Shown: positions 17,349 through 26,403 of the stretch, in pieces
Numbering within the stretch: position 1 is the stretch's first letter
Layout: each line of letters opens with the position of its first letter
NCBI RefSeq assembly: GCF_023101665.1
Contig: NZ_CP082161.1
Span: forward strand, 3,906,001 to 3,970,000
Source of the DNA: Bradyrhizobium sp. 195
GTDB lineage: Bacteria > Pseudomonadota > Alphaproteobacteria > Rhizobiales > Xanthobacteraceae
Reading direction: 5' to 3'
DNA: 64,000 nt
The notes under the pieces: model-generated
What the model saw: the letters and a program-made list of their open reading frames with translations, nothing else
Told to the model about the DNA's origin: nothing
The model's database searches: none
Position numbers and translations under genes: made by a program

Positions 17349-18514
17349 TCCTGTCGAACCTTGTTCTGCGCCGGATCCGAGCTCGCCACCGCTGTGGAGA
17401 CGAGGCTTCCGGGCTGCACCTTGAACTGACCGCCGGTGATGACCTGCTGCCCGGGGATCAGGCCTTCATCGACGACCGAGCGTCCGTCGATGCTGTAGCT
17501 GACCTTGATCTTGTGTACTTCGGCCTTGTTGTCCTGATTGACGGTATAAGCGTACAGGCCATTGGTCGAATGCTGGACCGCATCATCGGGAACCACGGTC
17601 GCGTCTTTCAGGGTCCGAACCAGAAGCCGCGTCGAAACCGACTGGCCCGGCCACAACGTGTGGTCCTTGTTGTCGAACACCGCCTTGAGCCGAATGGTGC
17701 CGCTGGTGGTGTCGACCTGATTGTTGATGACCGCGAGCTTGCCCTCGGCCAGCGTCTTCTTGCCGTCGGTCGTGAAGGCGATCACCTTGAGTGCACCGGC
17801 CTGCTGGCCTTCGCTGATATAGGGGAGCTGGTCTTCCGGTGCCGTGAAGATCACGGTGATCGGCTCGACCTGCGAGATCGTGACGATGCCCGTCTGCGTC
17901 GAGGCGTTGACGATGTTGCCGATGTCGACCTGGCGGAGCCCTGCGACCCCCGTGATCGGCGCCTTGATCTGCGTGTAGTCGAGCTGGGTCTGGGCGTTGG
18001 CGATCGCGGCTTCGTCGGCGGCGATCTGGGCGGTGAGCTGGGCGACTGTGGAGCGCTGGGTATCAACCCGCTGGGCGGTCGCGAATTCGCCGAGCTTCAT
18101 GGCGCGCTGGAGTTCGAGATTGGCGTTGGCCAGGCTCGCCTCGTCCTGCGCCTTCTTGGCCTTGGCCTGATCGAGCGTGGCTTGATACGGACGGGGATCG
18201 ATCGCGACCAGAAGCTCGCCCTGCTGGACAATCTGCCCTTCCTTAAAGGCGAGTTTGTCGATCTGACCATCGACCCGGCTGCGGACCTGGACGGTGTTGA
18301 AGCCCTGAACTGTGCCGAGACCGGTCAGGTAGACCGGGAAGTCGAGCTTCTGAACCGGCGCAACGCTTACGGGGACGGCGGGCGGGCGGGGTGGCCCCTT
18401 CTGGGCGGTCTTGGTTGCTCCGGCCTCAGGCCCGAATTTCTGCCAACCATAGTAACCCGCGGAGGCCACGGCCGCGATGATCAGAAGCCAGAGGATCGGC
18501 CGGGACTTTTTCAT
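17345..18514 (-). CDS. RND efflux periplasmic adaptor, MdtA-like
   Basis: 389 residues. An N-terminal membrane anchor (about 7-24) is followed by a Pro-rich linker. VQVRSRVDGQIDKLAFKEG is the first lipoyl half, then comes the alpha-hairpin, then LDYTQIKAPITGVAGLRQVD as the second half, and then barrel and membrane-proximal domains. These features match MdtA/BepF-type adaptors. It is the first gene of the operon with the pump at 14202 (4-base overlap). The region upstream holds a possible promoter and a dyad. Confidence 0.92.
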   Translation of the reverse strand: MKKSRPILWLLIIAAVASAGYYGWQKFGPEAGATKTAQKGPPRPPAVPVSVAPVQKLDFPVYLTGLGTVQGFNTVQVRSRVDGQIDKLAFKEGQIVQQGELLVAIDPRPYQATLDQAKAKKAQDEASLANANLELQRAMKLGEFATAQRVDTQRSTVAQLTAQIAADEAAIANAQTQLDYTQIKAPITGVAGLRQVDIGNIVNASTQTGIVTISQVEPITVIFTAPEDQLPYISEGQQAGALKVIAFTTDGKKTLAEGKLAVINNQVDTTSGTIRLKAVFDNKDHTLWPGQSVSTRLLVRTLKDATVVPDDAVQHSTNGLYAYTVNQDNKAEVHKIKVSYSIDGRSVVDEGLIPGQQVITGGQFKVQPGSLVSTAVASSDPAQNKVRQE

Positions 18515-18890
18515 GTCGTCTCGTATCGGCTCGTATGCCCTCAGCTACGAATTACGGGGCAATCGCAGGGTTCCACCGCGTTTGTATAATACACGCCAAG
18601 TTCCAGTGTAAACAGCACTATCAGTTGAGAATCCTAAACAATTGGAAAGCTTTGCACCCCCTGGGCAGTGGTCTGGCGCTGCGCTGTGCAGCGCTGCATT
18701 TTCCCGGCCGGGCCGGCCCGCGGGCAAGTCTTGTGCGGCACTCGCAGACGGTGTGCTCAACCTCGATGGCGCCGCGCCGAGCCGCATCTCGGTGCCGGCG
18801 ACAAGAACGGTTCTAAATACCGCGGAAGCTGTTTCGGTTGTCAGGAATTTCGGCATCGTCCATATCGGCGCCGCCACAAGGGAGCGCAGC
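18515..18890. other. 376-base divergent intergenic region (mdtA-like gene / 79-residue gene)
   Basis: No gene is recognised. On the reverse strand TTTACA (18607-18612) and TATTAT (18586-18591) could be a promoter for the efflux operon, though the 15-base spacing is short. The same stretch has a loose dyad (AATACAC ... GTGTAAA). The middle is very GC-rich. On the right, 18802-18818 reads ACAAGAA-cgg-TTCTAAA, an ICE-like element 72 bases before the small gene. Confidence 0.35.
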
Positions 18891-19130
18891 ATGGACGAAT
18901 TGAACGGCAAGCTGATCGCGTGTCAGATTCTGATCACGGGATTGATCGCGCGTGTGGCCAACGAGCAGCGCGATCCCTTGCGCTTCCTCACCGACTTCCG
19001 AGACGAGATCAAGGCCGTCGTGAATGGCGTCAACATCGCGGGGATGGACAACACCGATCGCGTGCGCGCGGTCGCGCAGAAAACCGTCGATGAATTGTTC
19101 TCGCTGATGAAGCCGCCGAGCAGCGATTGA
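18891..19130 (+). CDS. Hypothetical protein, 79 residues
   Basis: A helical, soluble-looking protein (MDELNGKLIACQILITGLIARVANEQ at the start, read here in outline). AAGGGAG lies 6 bases before the ATG at 18891, which argues for real translation; the open frame extends further upstream but without such a site. It shows no signal peptide and no recognised family motif. It lies alone between the divergent efflux operon and the iron operon, and an ICE-like TTTAGAA-type site is found 72 bases upstream, so a link with iron status is possible but unproven. Confidence 0.65.
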   Translation: MDELNGKLIACQILITGLIARVANEQRDPLRFLTDFRDEIKAVVNGVNIAGMDNTDRVRAVAQKTVDELFSLMKPPSSD

Positions 19131-19171
19131 TGCTGAAAGCACGCCGTCAATTGCACGCATTTGGCGTCGTC

Positions 19172-19233
19172 TTTAGAATGAGTCCAGTCTTAGTTTAGAA
19201 CGATTTCAAACTGCAGTTTAGAATTGTTTTGAT
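19172..19233. promoter_or_regulatory. Three phased TTTAGAA sites (Irr/ICE-like iron-control elements)
   Basis: TTTAGAA occurs at 19172, 19194 and 19217, spaced 22 and 23 bases. The second forms a 17-base dyad TTTAGAA-cga-TTTCAAA (19194-19210) and the third TTTAGAA-ttg-TTTTGAT (19217-19233), close to the rhizobial ICE pattern TTTAGAA-N3-TTCTAAA bound by Irr. The array ends 105 bases before the siderophore receptor gene. Iron control is inferred from motif and context. Confidence 0.6.
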
Positions 19234-19337
19234 CTGGATTGATTCAAGGGTTCTTGCGAGGCGCTCGCATTGACCCACTATTTTGCGGCCGATACCAACA
19301 ACCCATCGTTCGTCGAAGTGAGTGAGCGAACAGGAAG

Positions 19338-21755
19338 ATGGGGCGTTTGGTAATGGGGCAGGTGGTCGCACCGAAGTCGTTGCGTTCGGTCGCAGCATTC
19401 GATCTGGGGAATGAAAAGTTCGCGGGCGTTTCCGGCAAGAAGGTCTCCGCGGTTGCGAGCTTGATCGCAGCGGCGTCCGTGTCGAGCGCGGCGCAGGCGC
19501 AGCAGTCGAATCTGCCGCCGGTGACGGTCGACGCTCCTGTCGCGCGTCCGCGTCCGACGGCCTCGAAGCCTTCGCCGGAGCAAATCCGGGCCCGCAACGC
19601 GCTTCGTCGCGCCGCGCAGCGCGAGCAGGCGGCCCAGCAGGCGGCGCCGACTGCGCCGTCAGGCGCTCCCGACGGCAATCCCTATGCCGATCCGGCCGCG
19701 CCCTACAAGGTCGACCACGTCCAGGCCTCGGGCAAGTTTCCCGAGAAGATGCTGAACACCCCCAAGTCCATCACGGTGCTCAGCAAGGAAGTGCTCGAGG
19801 ACAAGAACGCAACGACGCTGAAGGAGATCGGGCGCTCGACCGCAGGCGTGACGCTGGGCTCGGGCGAAGGCGGCAATGCGTTCGGCGACCGCTTCTTCAT
19901 CCGCGGCTTCGACGCCCGCAACGACGTGTTCATCGACGGCATCCGCGATCCCGCCGTGTCGATCCGCGAGAACTTCTTTACCGAGCAGATCGAAATTCTG
20001 CGCGGCCCGGCATCCTCCTACGCCGGCCGCGGCACCGCCGGCGGCGCCATCAACATCGTCACCAAGCAGGCCGGTGATCGCAACTTCCAGCGCGTGGATT
20101 CCGAGTTCGGCACCGACATGACCAAGCGCGTCACGCTCGACGTGAACCAGGTCATCGATCCGACCTTCTCGGTTCGCACCGGCGGCCTGTTCCAGGACGC
20201 CAATGTCGCCGGGCGCAATTTCGTGACAGACAATCGCTGGGGTTCCTTCATCTCGACCAAGTACACCCCGACGACCGACATCAAGATCACGACTAATTAC
20301 GTTCATACCGATCTCAGCGGCTATCCCGATTTCGGCGTGCCCTTTTACAGGCAGGGCAATGTCCCGGTGACCTCGGCCGGCATTCCGCGCGGAAACTGGT
20401 ACGGCTTCCTCAACCGCGACTTCCAGACCGCGCGACAGGATTTCGGCACCGGCATCATCGAGTACAAGGTCAACGAGGCCATCACGCTGACGAGCAAGGT
20501 GCGCGGCGAGCACTCGGTGCTCAACTACATCGGCACGCTGCCGCAGAACCCGATTACGACCAGCCCCAATCCGCTGCTCTGGACCACGACGGCGAGCGCG
20601 CAGAGCCGGTATCAGAACGTGGACGTGTGGGCCAACCAGAACGAGGCCACGTTCAAGCTCGACACCGGCGGGGTCAAGCACACCGCCGTGTTCGGCGTCG
20701 AGTATGCGAACGAGAACATCTCGATCGACCGCTACGCCGGTCTCGCGGCAGAGCTGGCCGGCTCGCCCTTCACGAGCGCCGGCGCGATCTCGGGTGTCAA
20801 TCTGTATTCGCCTCAATACACTAATCTCTCCGGCTTCGGCATCCCCTCGCTGGTCGGAAATCCAACGCGCTACGGTGTCAACACCAGCAGCGTCTATGTG
20901 ATGGACACCGCGAATTGGCAGGACACCATCATCGTCAACGGCGGCGTGCGCTACGACGGCTATAGCCAGAGCGCGTCGAACAATGCGAGCTATGTGAAGC
21001 AGAACGCCGATCTGGTGAACTACAACGTCGGCCTGGTCTACAAGCCGATGTCGATCGGCAGCATCTATGCGGCCTACGCGACCTCGGCCAATCCGTTCGG
21101 TTCTGAACTGGACGCGACCGCCACCGACTACGGCGGCGTTCCGCCCAACTCGACTCTCTTGCTCGGGCCCGAGCGCAACAAGGCGATCGAGCTCGGCACC
21201 AAATGGGAGCTTGCTGATCGCCACCTGCTGGTGACCGGTGCGCTGTTCCAGACCACCAAGGACAACGCGCGCGAGACCGTCGCCGGCCTGCTGACATCGG
21301 GCGCGGCCTATAGGATCCAAGGCATCGACATCGAAGCCGAGGGCAAGATCACCGATCGCTGGAGCATCTTTGGCGGCCTGGTGTTGATGCAGTCGAAGGT
21401 CACGCAGAGCGGCGTTGCCTCGAATCTCGGCCTGCAGCTTGCCAACGTTGCCCACCAGTCGTTCAGCATGCTGACCAAGTACAAATTCGACGGCGGCTGG
21501 GAGCTCGGCGGGCAGGCGGTGTACCGCTCGAAGGTTTACGGCGGCACCTTTGCGGCCAACACCAACGAGCTGCCGAGCTATTGGCGCTTCGATGCGTTCG
21601 TCGAGAAGAAGATCGACCAGAACTGGACCATGAAGTTCTACGCGCAGAACCTGACCAACAAGCTCTATTACGACTCGTTCTATCGCAGCGCGGTGCCGTT
21701 CGTGGCGGTCGCGCCCGGCCGGGCGTTCTACGTCGTGACCACAGCGAAGTTCTGA
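19338..21755 (+). CDS. TonB-dependent siderophore receptor, Fiu/PiuA-like
   Basis: 805 residues from ATG 19338 (or ATG 19353, 5 codons in, since the AGGAAG abuts the first ATG). A long N-terminus holds a signal sequence ending near AAQAQQ (about residue 55), then a basic linker. The plug domain (about 130-255) contains [24 protein letters not shown] and [25 protein letters not shown]. The 22-strand barrel ends in an aromatic C-terminal strand (TTAKF). It imports ferric catecholate-type siderophores with energy from TonB. The PiuC/YbiX gene next to it is the partner seen beside fiu in E. coli and piuA in Pseudomonas. TTTAGAA sites lie upstream. Confidence 0.92.
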   Translation: MGRLVMGQVVAPKSLRSVAAFDLGNEKFAGVSGKKVSAVASLIAAASVSSAAQAQQSNLPPVTVDAPVARPRPTASKPSPEQIRARNALRRAAQREQAAQQAAPTAPSGAPDGNPYADPAAPYKVDHVQASGKFPEKMLNTPKSITVLSKEVLEDKNATTLKEIGRSTAGVTLGSGEGGNAFGDRFFIRGFDARNDVFIDGIRDPAVSIRENFFTEQIEILRGPASSYAGRGTAGGAINIVTKQAGDRNFQRVDSEFGTDMTKRVTLDVNQVIDPTFSVRTGGLFQDANVAGRNFVTDNRWGSFISTKYTPTTDIKITTNYVHTDLSGYPDFGVPFYRQGNVPVTSAGIPRGNWYGFLNRDFQTARQDFGTGIIEYKVNEAITLTSKVRGEHSVLNYIGTLPQNPITTSPNPLLWTTTASAQSRYQNVDVWANQNEATFKLDTGGVKHTAVFGVEYANENISIDRYAGLAAELAGSPFTSAGAISGVNLYSPQYTNLSGFGIPSLVGNPTRYGVNTSSVYVMDTANWQDTIIVNGGVRYDGYSQSASNNASYVKQNADLVNYNVGLVYKPMSIGSIYAAYATSANPFGSELDATATDYGGVPPNSTLLLGPERNKAIELGTKWELADRHLLVTGALFQTTKDNARETVAGLLTSGAAYRIQGIDIEAEGKITDRWSIFGGLVLMQSKVTQSGVASNLGLQLANVAHQSFSMLTKYKFDGGWELGGQAVYRSKVYGGTFAANTNELPSYWRFDAFVEKKIDQNWTMKFYAQNLTNKLYYDSFYRSAVPFVAVAPGRAFYVVTTAKF

Positions 21756-21757
21756 TC

Positions 21758-22447
21758 ATGTTGACGTGCCTGCCAGGCGTTCTCAGCAAGGATGATGTGG
21801 CGGATTTCCGCCGCATCATGGATGCCAGCGAATGGGAGGACGGCCGCTCCACCGCCGGCGCGCAGTCGGCGATGGTCAAACGCAACGAGCAACTGCCGCC
21901 CGATAGCGAAGTCGCGCGAAAACTCGGCAACCGCATCATCTCGGCGCTGACGTCGAATCCGCGCTTCCTCGCGGCGGCAATCCCGCTCCAGATTTTCCCG
22001 CCGTTGTTCAACCGCTATGCGGCGAGCAGCGGCCACCATTTCGGCCTGCATGTCGACAATGCGATCCGCGGTGACCGTCTAACCGGCCTTCGCATCCGCA
22101 CAGACCTGTCGGTCACGCTGTTCCTCGCCGAGCCGGAAGAGTACGACGGTGGCGAACTTGTGATCGAGGACACTTACGGCTCGCACGAAGTGAAGTTGCC
22201 AGCCGGCGACTGCGTGCTCTATCCCTCGACCAGCCTCCATCTCGTCACCCCCGTGACGAGGGGAACGCGGGTTGCGTCTTTCTTCTGGCTTCAGAGCATG
22301 ATACGGGACGATCAAGCCCGGAGCATGATCTTTGACCTCGACACCGCGATACAGGCGCTGGTGGAACGGCTCGGGCGTGACGATCCCGAAACGGTCAAAT
22401 TGACGGGTATCTATCACAACCTCATTCGCTACTGGGCCGAAGTATGA
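21758..22447 (+). CDS. piuC: Fe2+/2-oxoglutarate-dependent PKHD-type hydroxylase, PiuC/YbiX-like
   Basis: 229 residues starting 2 bases after the receptor stop. The iron ligands are visible as H98-V-D100 and H161, with R171 as the 2-oxoglutarate-binding Arg; the rest follows the prolyl-4-hydroxylase fold. YbiX/PiuC proteins accompany catecholate-siderophore receptors and affect siderophore use, but their substrate is not known. The stop overlaps the exbB start by 4 bases, tying it to the iron operon. Confidence 0.9.
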   Translation: MLTCLPGVLSKDDVADFRRIMDASEWEDGRSTAGAQSAMVKRNEQLPPDSEVARKLGNRIISALTSNPRFLAAAIPLQIFPPLFNRYAASSGHHFGLHVDNAIRGDRLTGLRIRTDLSVTLFLAEPEEYDGGELVIEDTYGSHEVKLPAGDCVLYPSTSLHLVTPVTRGTRVASFFWLQSMIRDDQARSMIFDLDTAIQALVERLGRDDPETVKLTGIYHNLIRYWAEV

Positions 22448-23412
22448 AGACCATGACCTCCAAAGCAAGCCTTGCCGCCGCCGCGATGCTGGCGGCCGCC
22501 TGGCTCGCATCTCCTGTTTCCGCCCAGACGCAAACCCCGCCGGCAGCGGCGCAATCGGCGGCTCAGCCTGTCCCGGCCGGTCCGGCTCCGGCGGTGACTG
22601 CACCTGCTGCCCCGGCGCCTTCGGCTTCGACGGCAACCGCCCCGGCTGCTCCGACGGCGTCCCCCGCGGCCACCGTCTCGACCACCGCCAAACCCGATGC
22701 GGCGGCCGCCGTCGCGCCGGCGATGAAGGAACTGTCGCCCTGGGTCATGTTCATGTCGGCCGACGTCATCGTGAAGGCGGTGATGATCGGGCTCGCCTTT
22801 GCATCGCTGATGACCTGGACCGTCTTCATCGCCAAATCGATCGAACTGTCGGTCGCATCCACTAAGCTTCGTTCGGCGCTGAAGAAGATTTCTGAGACGC
22901 GCTCCCTCGCCGAAGCGCAGATGGCGCTCGGATCCAAGGAGGGGATTTTGCCGTCCTTCCTCGCGGCAGCGCTGCGCGAGGCGCGGATGTCGGCCGGCCT
23001 GTCCAGCGACGCCGGCATCAAGGAGCGCGCGGCCTCCAGCTTTTCCGAGATCGTGCGCGCCGAGGCACGACGCATCCGGATCGGCATGGGCGTGCTCGCG
23101 ACCATCGGCTCGACGTCCCCCTTCGTCGGCCTGTTCGGCACGGTCTGGGGTATCATGAACAGCTTCATCGGCATCTCGAAGTCGCAGACCACGAACCTTG
23201 CTGTCGTTGCGCCCGGCATCGCCGAGGCGCTGCTCGCCACCGCGATCGGCCTCGTCGCCGCGATCCCCGCCGTCATCATCTACAACCACTTCTCGCGCGT
23301 GACGAAGGGCTATCTCGAGCTCGTCAGCCGCGCCTCGGGCACCGCGGGCCGGCTGCTCTCGCGCGATCTCGACCGCAGCCACGGCAGCGTGCATTCGCGC
23401 GCAGCGGAGTGA
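22444..23412 (+). CDS. exbB: ExbB-type TonB energizing complex subunit (MotA/TolQ/ExbB)
   Basis: 322 residues. A signal peptide (about 1-27) is followed by a long Ala/Pro/Thr-rich periplasmic linker (about 30-92), a common extension in alphaproteobacterial ExbB. Three membrane helices follow (about 105-130, 205-235, 250-275), with the conserved [19 protein letters not shown] and [17 protein letters not shown] regions. With ExbD it turns proton flow into TonB movement at the inner membrane. It overlaps piuC by 4 bases and precedes exbD by 3. Confidence 0.93.
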   Translation: MKTMTSKASLAAAAMLAAAWLASPVSAQTQTPPAAAQSAAQPVPAGPAPAVTAPAAPAPSASTATAPAAPTASPAATVSTTAKPDAAAAVAPAMKELSPWVMFMSADVIVKAVMIGLAFASLMTWTVFIAKSIELSVASTKLRSALKKISETRSLAEAQMALGSKEGILPSFLAAALREARMSAGLSSDAGIKERAASSFSEIVRAEARRIRIGMGVLATIGSTSPFVGLFGTVWGIMNSFIGISKSQTTNLAVVAPGIAEALLATAIGLVAAIPAVIIYNHFSRVTKGYLELVSRASGTAGRLLSRDLDRSHGSVHSRAAE

Positions 23413-23415
23413 ACC

Positions 23416-23871
23416 ATGGCCGTTTCGCTCGCAGACAACGATGACGACGACGATTTCTCGGAAACGCATGACATCAACGTTACGCCGTTCATCGACGTCA
23501 TCCTGGTGCTGCTGATCATCTTCATGGTCGCAGCGCCGCTCTCCACAGTCGATCTGCCGATCGACTTGCCGACCTCCAGCGCGACGCCGCAGAAGAAGCC
23601 GGACAAGCCGACCTATCTCAGCATCAAGCCCGATCTGACGCTTGCCATCGGAGAAAACGCGGTCCACCGGGCCGAGCTGATCGGGACGCTCGACGGATTG
23701 TCCGACATGAGCAAGGACAAGTACGTCTTCCTGCGCGCCGACAAATCGGTGCCGTATGGGGAGTTGATGGGCATCATGGAGCTCTTGCGCTCAGGCGGCT
23801 ATACGCGGGTGAAACTGGTGGCGCTGGAAGGCGCTCCGGGGGCGCCTGCGGCAGGCGCCGCTCAGCCTTAA
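23416..23871 (+). CDS. exbD: ExbD-type TonB energizing complex subunit
   Basis: 151 residues. A short acidic cytoplasmic N-terminus leads into DINVTPFIDVILVLLIIFM, with the essential membrane Asp at residue 27, then a periplasmic domain (SIKPDLTLAIGE, ADKSVPYGELM) typical of ExbD/TolR. It works with ExbB and TonB. Spacing is 3 bases from exbB and 11 bases to tonB, so it is clearly one operon. Confidence 0.95.
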   Translation: MAVSLADNDDDDDFSETHDINVTPFIDVILVLLIIFMVAAPLSTVDLPIDLPTSSATPQKKPDKPTYLSIKPDLTLAIGENAVHRAELIGTLDGLSDMSKDKYVFLRADKSVPYGELMGIMELLRSGGYTRVKLVALEGAPGAPAAGAAQP

Positions 23872-23882
23872 GAAGGCCCGCT

Positions 23883-24701
23883 ATGTCGGACGAACTCAGA
23901 CCATCCCGGAAGCTCTGGATCCTCGCCGCGGTAGCGGCGCTCGTGCTTCATCTGGGTGGCGCAGCGCTCGCGCTGGCGCACCTGCAAGCCGATGATGACG
24001 GCGACGGTCTGGGGGCAGCCGGCGCGGAGTTCGCGGTGGAAATGACTTCGCCTCCGGTTCAGGAGGCCAATCTGCCCCTCGCGCCGACAGAATCGGACGA
24101 GTCGGAAGAGCGCCCGGCACTGCCTGAGCAAAAGACCGAGACGAAGGAGACCGACCTTCCGCAGGATCGGCCGCAGCAAGTCGAGGATGCCGATCGTATC
24201 GTCACCGAGAACAAGCCGAAGAAGGAACAGGACGACGATCCGAAGGTGGCCGCGATTGAAACGCCGGCCATGGAGGCATCCCAGAAGTCGGTTGCCGCGG
24301 ATCGGCAGACTTTCGAAGACGCAACGCGCGAGGCCGAGAAGGCCATGGCGCCGGTGCTTGGCATCGGCAAAGACCTGCTGAAGCTAACGGCCGATTGGAA
24401 CCGCAAGATCAGTGCGCATCTCGCCGCGCACAAGGTCAACCCGGAGGGCAAGGAGCCCAAGGACCAGAAAGCCAAGGTGAGCTTCGCACTCAACCGCAGA
24501 GGGAACGTGGTTTCGGTCGATGTCGTGGAATCGTCCGGAGACGCGGCTTACGATGCCGCTGCGATCTCCATGGTCCACAAATCCGATCCTTTCCCGGTCC
24601 CGCCGACCGAGCTCACCGACGACCGGTTCGAGCGCACCGTCGAGATCAAGTTCAAGCCGCGGGAAGAGAAGAAAACGAAGAAGTCTGCTCAGCGCCAGTA
24701 G
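23883..24701 (+). CDS. tonB: TonB family energy transducer
   Basis: 272 residues. One N-terminal membrane helix (about 10-32) is followed by a long acidic, Pro/Glu/Lys-rich spacer (about 55-150) spanning the periplasm, and then the C-terminal TonB domain (VSFALNRRGNVVSVDVVESSG, DPFPVPPTEL). It carries energy from ExbBD to outer-membrane receptors such as the one at 19338. It is the last gene of the iron operon; its last 13 bases overlap the convergent gene at 24689. Confidence 0.9.
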   Translation: MSDELRPSRKLWILAAVAALVLHLGGAALALAHLQADDDGDGLGAAGAEFAVEMTSPPVQEANLPLAPTESDESEERPALPEQKTETKETDLPQDRPQQVEDADRIVTENKPKKEQDDDPKVAAIETPAMEASQKSVAADRQTFEDATREAEKAMAPVLGIGKDLLKLTADWNRKISAHLAAHKVNPEGKEPKDQKAKVSFALNRRGNVVSVDVVESSGDAAYDAAAISMVHKSDPFPVPPTELTDDRFERTVEIKFKPREEKKTKKSAQRQ

Positions 24702-25129
24702 AGCCTGATGCCGACATACACCACGACCAGGCAGGCGAAGATCAGCGCCACCGGCAGCGGCCGTTTCTGGGAGCCCGCGAACGCCGCCGCCCCGAAGGAA
24801 GCGGCCTTCTTCGGCTTCGGTGCCGGGCGGCGGAAGGCGGTAACATTGTCCGCGGCCGGCTCAGCCGCGCGTGGGCGGACGTCCGGCGGGGTTCCCGCGC
24901 CACCCATCTCGGCATAATAGGCCTTGTAGATCGCGCCGATGGTGGCCTCGGTGGCTTCACCCTCGCTCATTTGCGCCAACAGGTTCTGGTAGCTCGCCAG
25001 GAATTCCTGGGCCTCCGGCGGCAGCGCGGACGAACCGTTGAGCTTGGCCATCATCTTCCAGGTGGCGAAATCGGCGCGGGCGCGGGTATCCGCGCGTCGC
25101 GCGATCAGCATATCGGCAGCTTTGACCAA
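24689..25129 (-). CDS. Conserved-looking hypothetical protein with C-terminal membrane anchor
   Basis: About 146 residues from a TTG at 25129, with AGAGG 5 bases upstream; an in-frame ATG at 25111 is the alternative. The N-terminal two thirds is soluble and helical, then comes a Pro/Lys-rich stretch (about 105-125) and one hydrophobic helix at the very end (about 125-143, then RLYWR), as in tail-anchored proteins. No family is recognised. It lies 44 bases downstream of the site-2 protease gene on the same strand, so it may be co-transcribed with it. Its 3' end overlaps tonB. Confidence 0.6.
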   Translation of the reverse strand: MVKAADMLIARRADTRARADFATWKMMAKLNGSSALPPEAQEFLASYQNLLAQMSEGEATEATIGAIYKAYYAEMGGAGTPPDVRPRAAEPAADNVTAFRRPAPKPKKAASFGAAAFAGSQKRPLPVALIFACLVVVYVGIRLYWR

Positions 25130-25173
25130 GTCGGCCTCTGGCCCTTCGGCTTGTGTTCGGTGTCGCTGTTCAA

Positions 25174-25854
25174 CTACGCATTGCCGGTCAGGAAGAGAAC
25201 AGCCTGAATCACATAACCGGTCAACGTTCGCAGTATTGCTGAAATAACATCAAGATTTAGACCGAACCGGGACCCCGCAAGCGGTAGCAGGATCAGGAGT
25301 GCGATCAGGATCAGCATTCCGAACGGCTCGAGGCGGGCCAGCGGCACGGCGAGGGGCCGCGGCAACAGCCCGACCGCGACGCGCCCGCCGTCGAGCGGCG
25401 GAATCGGCATCATGTTGAACACCGCCAGGATCGCGTTGATCACGAGGGCATTCTTGAGGTTGTCCGCGACCCATTTCGCCGAGCTCGCGGGGACCAGGGG
25501 CAGGGCATGGAAGGCGAGGGCGGCGGCGAGCGCCAATAGGATATTGGTGACGGGTCCGGCCAGCGCCACCCAGACCATGTCGAGCCTGGGGTTGTTGAGC
25601 TTGCGGAAATTCACCGGCACCGGCTTGGCGTAGCCGAACAGGAACGGCGAATGCGCAAACAGCAGCATCGCCGGCAGGATCAGCGTGCCGAACGGATCGA
25701 TGTGCCTGAGCGGATTGAAGCTGACGCGGCCGAGCTGCGAGGCCGTGTTGTCCCCGAGCCGGTCCGCGACGAAGGCATGCGCGGCCTCGTGGAAGGTGAT
25801 GGCGAGCACGAGCGGCAGCACCCACACCGACAGGTCATAAAAGGAAATGTTCAC
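25174..25854 (-). CDS. Site-2 protease family (M50) intramembrane metalloprotease
   Basis: 226 residues, about six membrane helices. The zinc motif HEAAH (22-26) lies in the first helix, and the second motif NMMPIPPLDGGR (147-158) supplies the Asp ligand, so both active-site elements are present. There is no PDZ domain, which places it in the short YwhC/Rip-like group, not with RseP. Such enzymes cut membrane-bound substrates inside the bilayer. The substrate is unknown; the small tail-anchored protein just downstream could be a partner, but this is only adjacency. Confidence 0.88.
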   Translation of the reverse strand: MNISFYDLSVWVLPLVLAITFHEAAHAFVADRLGDNTASQLGRVSFNPLRHIDPFGTLILPAMLLFAHSPFLFGYAKPVPVNFRKLNNPRLDMVWVALAGPVTNILLALAAALAFHALPLVPASSAKWVADNLKNALVINAILAVFNMMPIPPLDGGRVAVGLLPRPLAVPLARLEPFGMLILIALLILLPLAGSRFGLNLDVISAILRTLTGYVIQAVLFLTGNA

Positions 25855-26003
25855 GGCTCGTCCGTCCCGGTTCGCTCGCGGCCTTGCAGCCGTTCAGCCA
25901 AACCGGCGGTGCAGCGACGCTTCACGTCAACATAGGGTGGCCTGTCCCGAAATGCCACGCCGCAAATGATCCGACCGCAGCACGCTGCCGTGCGATCGCG
26001 CAA

Positions 26004-26396
26004 CTATGCCGGGATCGTCCCTGGATGTTGAGTCAGACCGTCGTCGAGCTTCAGCCAGTCGGGCTTTTCCGACACCCATATGTGCTCGGTCGGCGCGAAG
26101 GCGTTGCGATCGTCGAAAACGGAGAGGGACACGCCTGCGAGCGTGCCATTACGCCGCCAGGCGAACAGCCGCGTGCCGCAGCGCTTGCAGAACACGCGGT
26201 CGATGTTCTCGGAGGACGCGTAGCGGGCGGTGTCGCCTTCGACGGTCAGCGCGCGCTGGTCGAACTGCGCCCGGGCGAAGAAGGGCGAGCCCATCGCCTT
26301 CTGGCAGGTGCGGCAATGGCAGACACGAACGTTGAGCGGCTCGCCCTCAGCCTTGAACCGAATCGCGCCGCACAGGCATCCACCTTCCCGGATCAT
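26004..26396 (-). CDS. GFA family zinc protein (CENP-V/GFA fold)
   Basis: 130 residues. Zinc ligands are visible: C7 and C9 (GGCLCGAIRF), C26-x-C28-x2-C31 (CHCRTCQKAMGSPF), and C70-x2-C73 (CKRCGTRLF). This is the glutathione-dependent formaldehyde-activating enzyme family; most members have no shown activity. The ATG is 7 bases from the stop of the upstream SDR gene, so it is the last gene of the dehydratase and SDR operon. A role in aldehyde handling during sugar-acid breakdown would fit but is inferred. Confidence 0.88.
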   Translation of the reverse strand: MIREGGCLCGAIRFKAEGEPLNVRVCHCRTCQKAMGSPFFARAQFDQRALTVEGDTARYASSENIDRVFCKRCGTRLFAWRRNGTLAGVSLSVFDDRNAFAPTEHIWVSEKPDWLKLDDGLTQHPGTIPA

Positions 26397-26403
26397 GACG
26401 TCC

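Noticed and set aside
14229..17429. 1066-codon forward open frame antisense to the RND pump
   Set aside because: It is extremely Arg/Asp/His-rich with no family motifs and mirrors the third-position GC bias of the real reverse-strand gene; it is a shadow frame.
18583..18590. TGTATAAT as an extended -10 for forward transcription
   Set aside because: No matching -35 at the right distance and the nearest forward gene is 300 bases away; read on the reverse strand it fits the efflux promoter better, and even that is weak.
19659..21455. 598-codon reverse open frame over the TonB receptor
   Set aside because: Shadow of the receptor; no signal, no ribosome-binding site and no recognisable domain.
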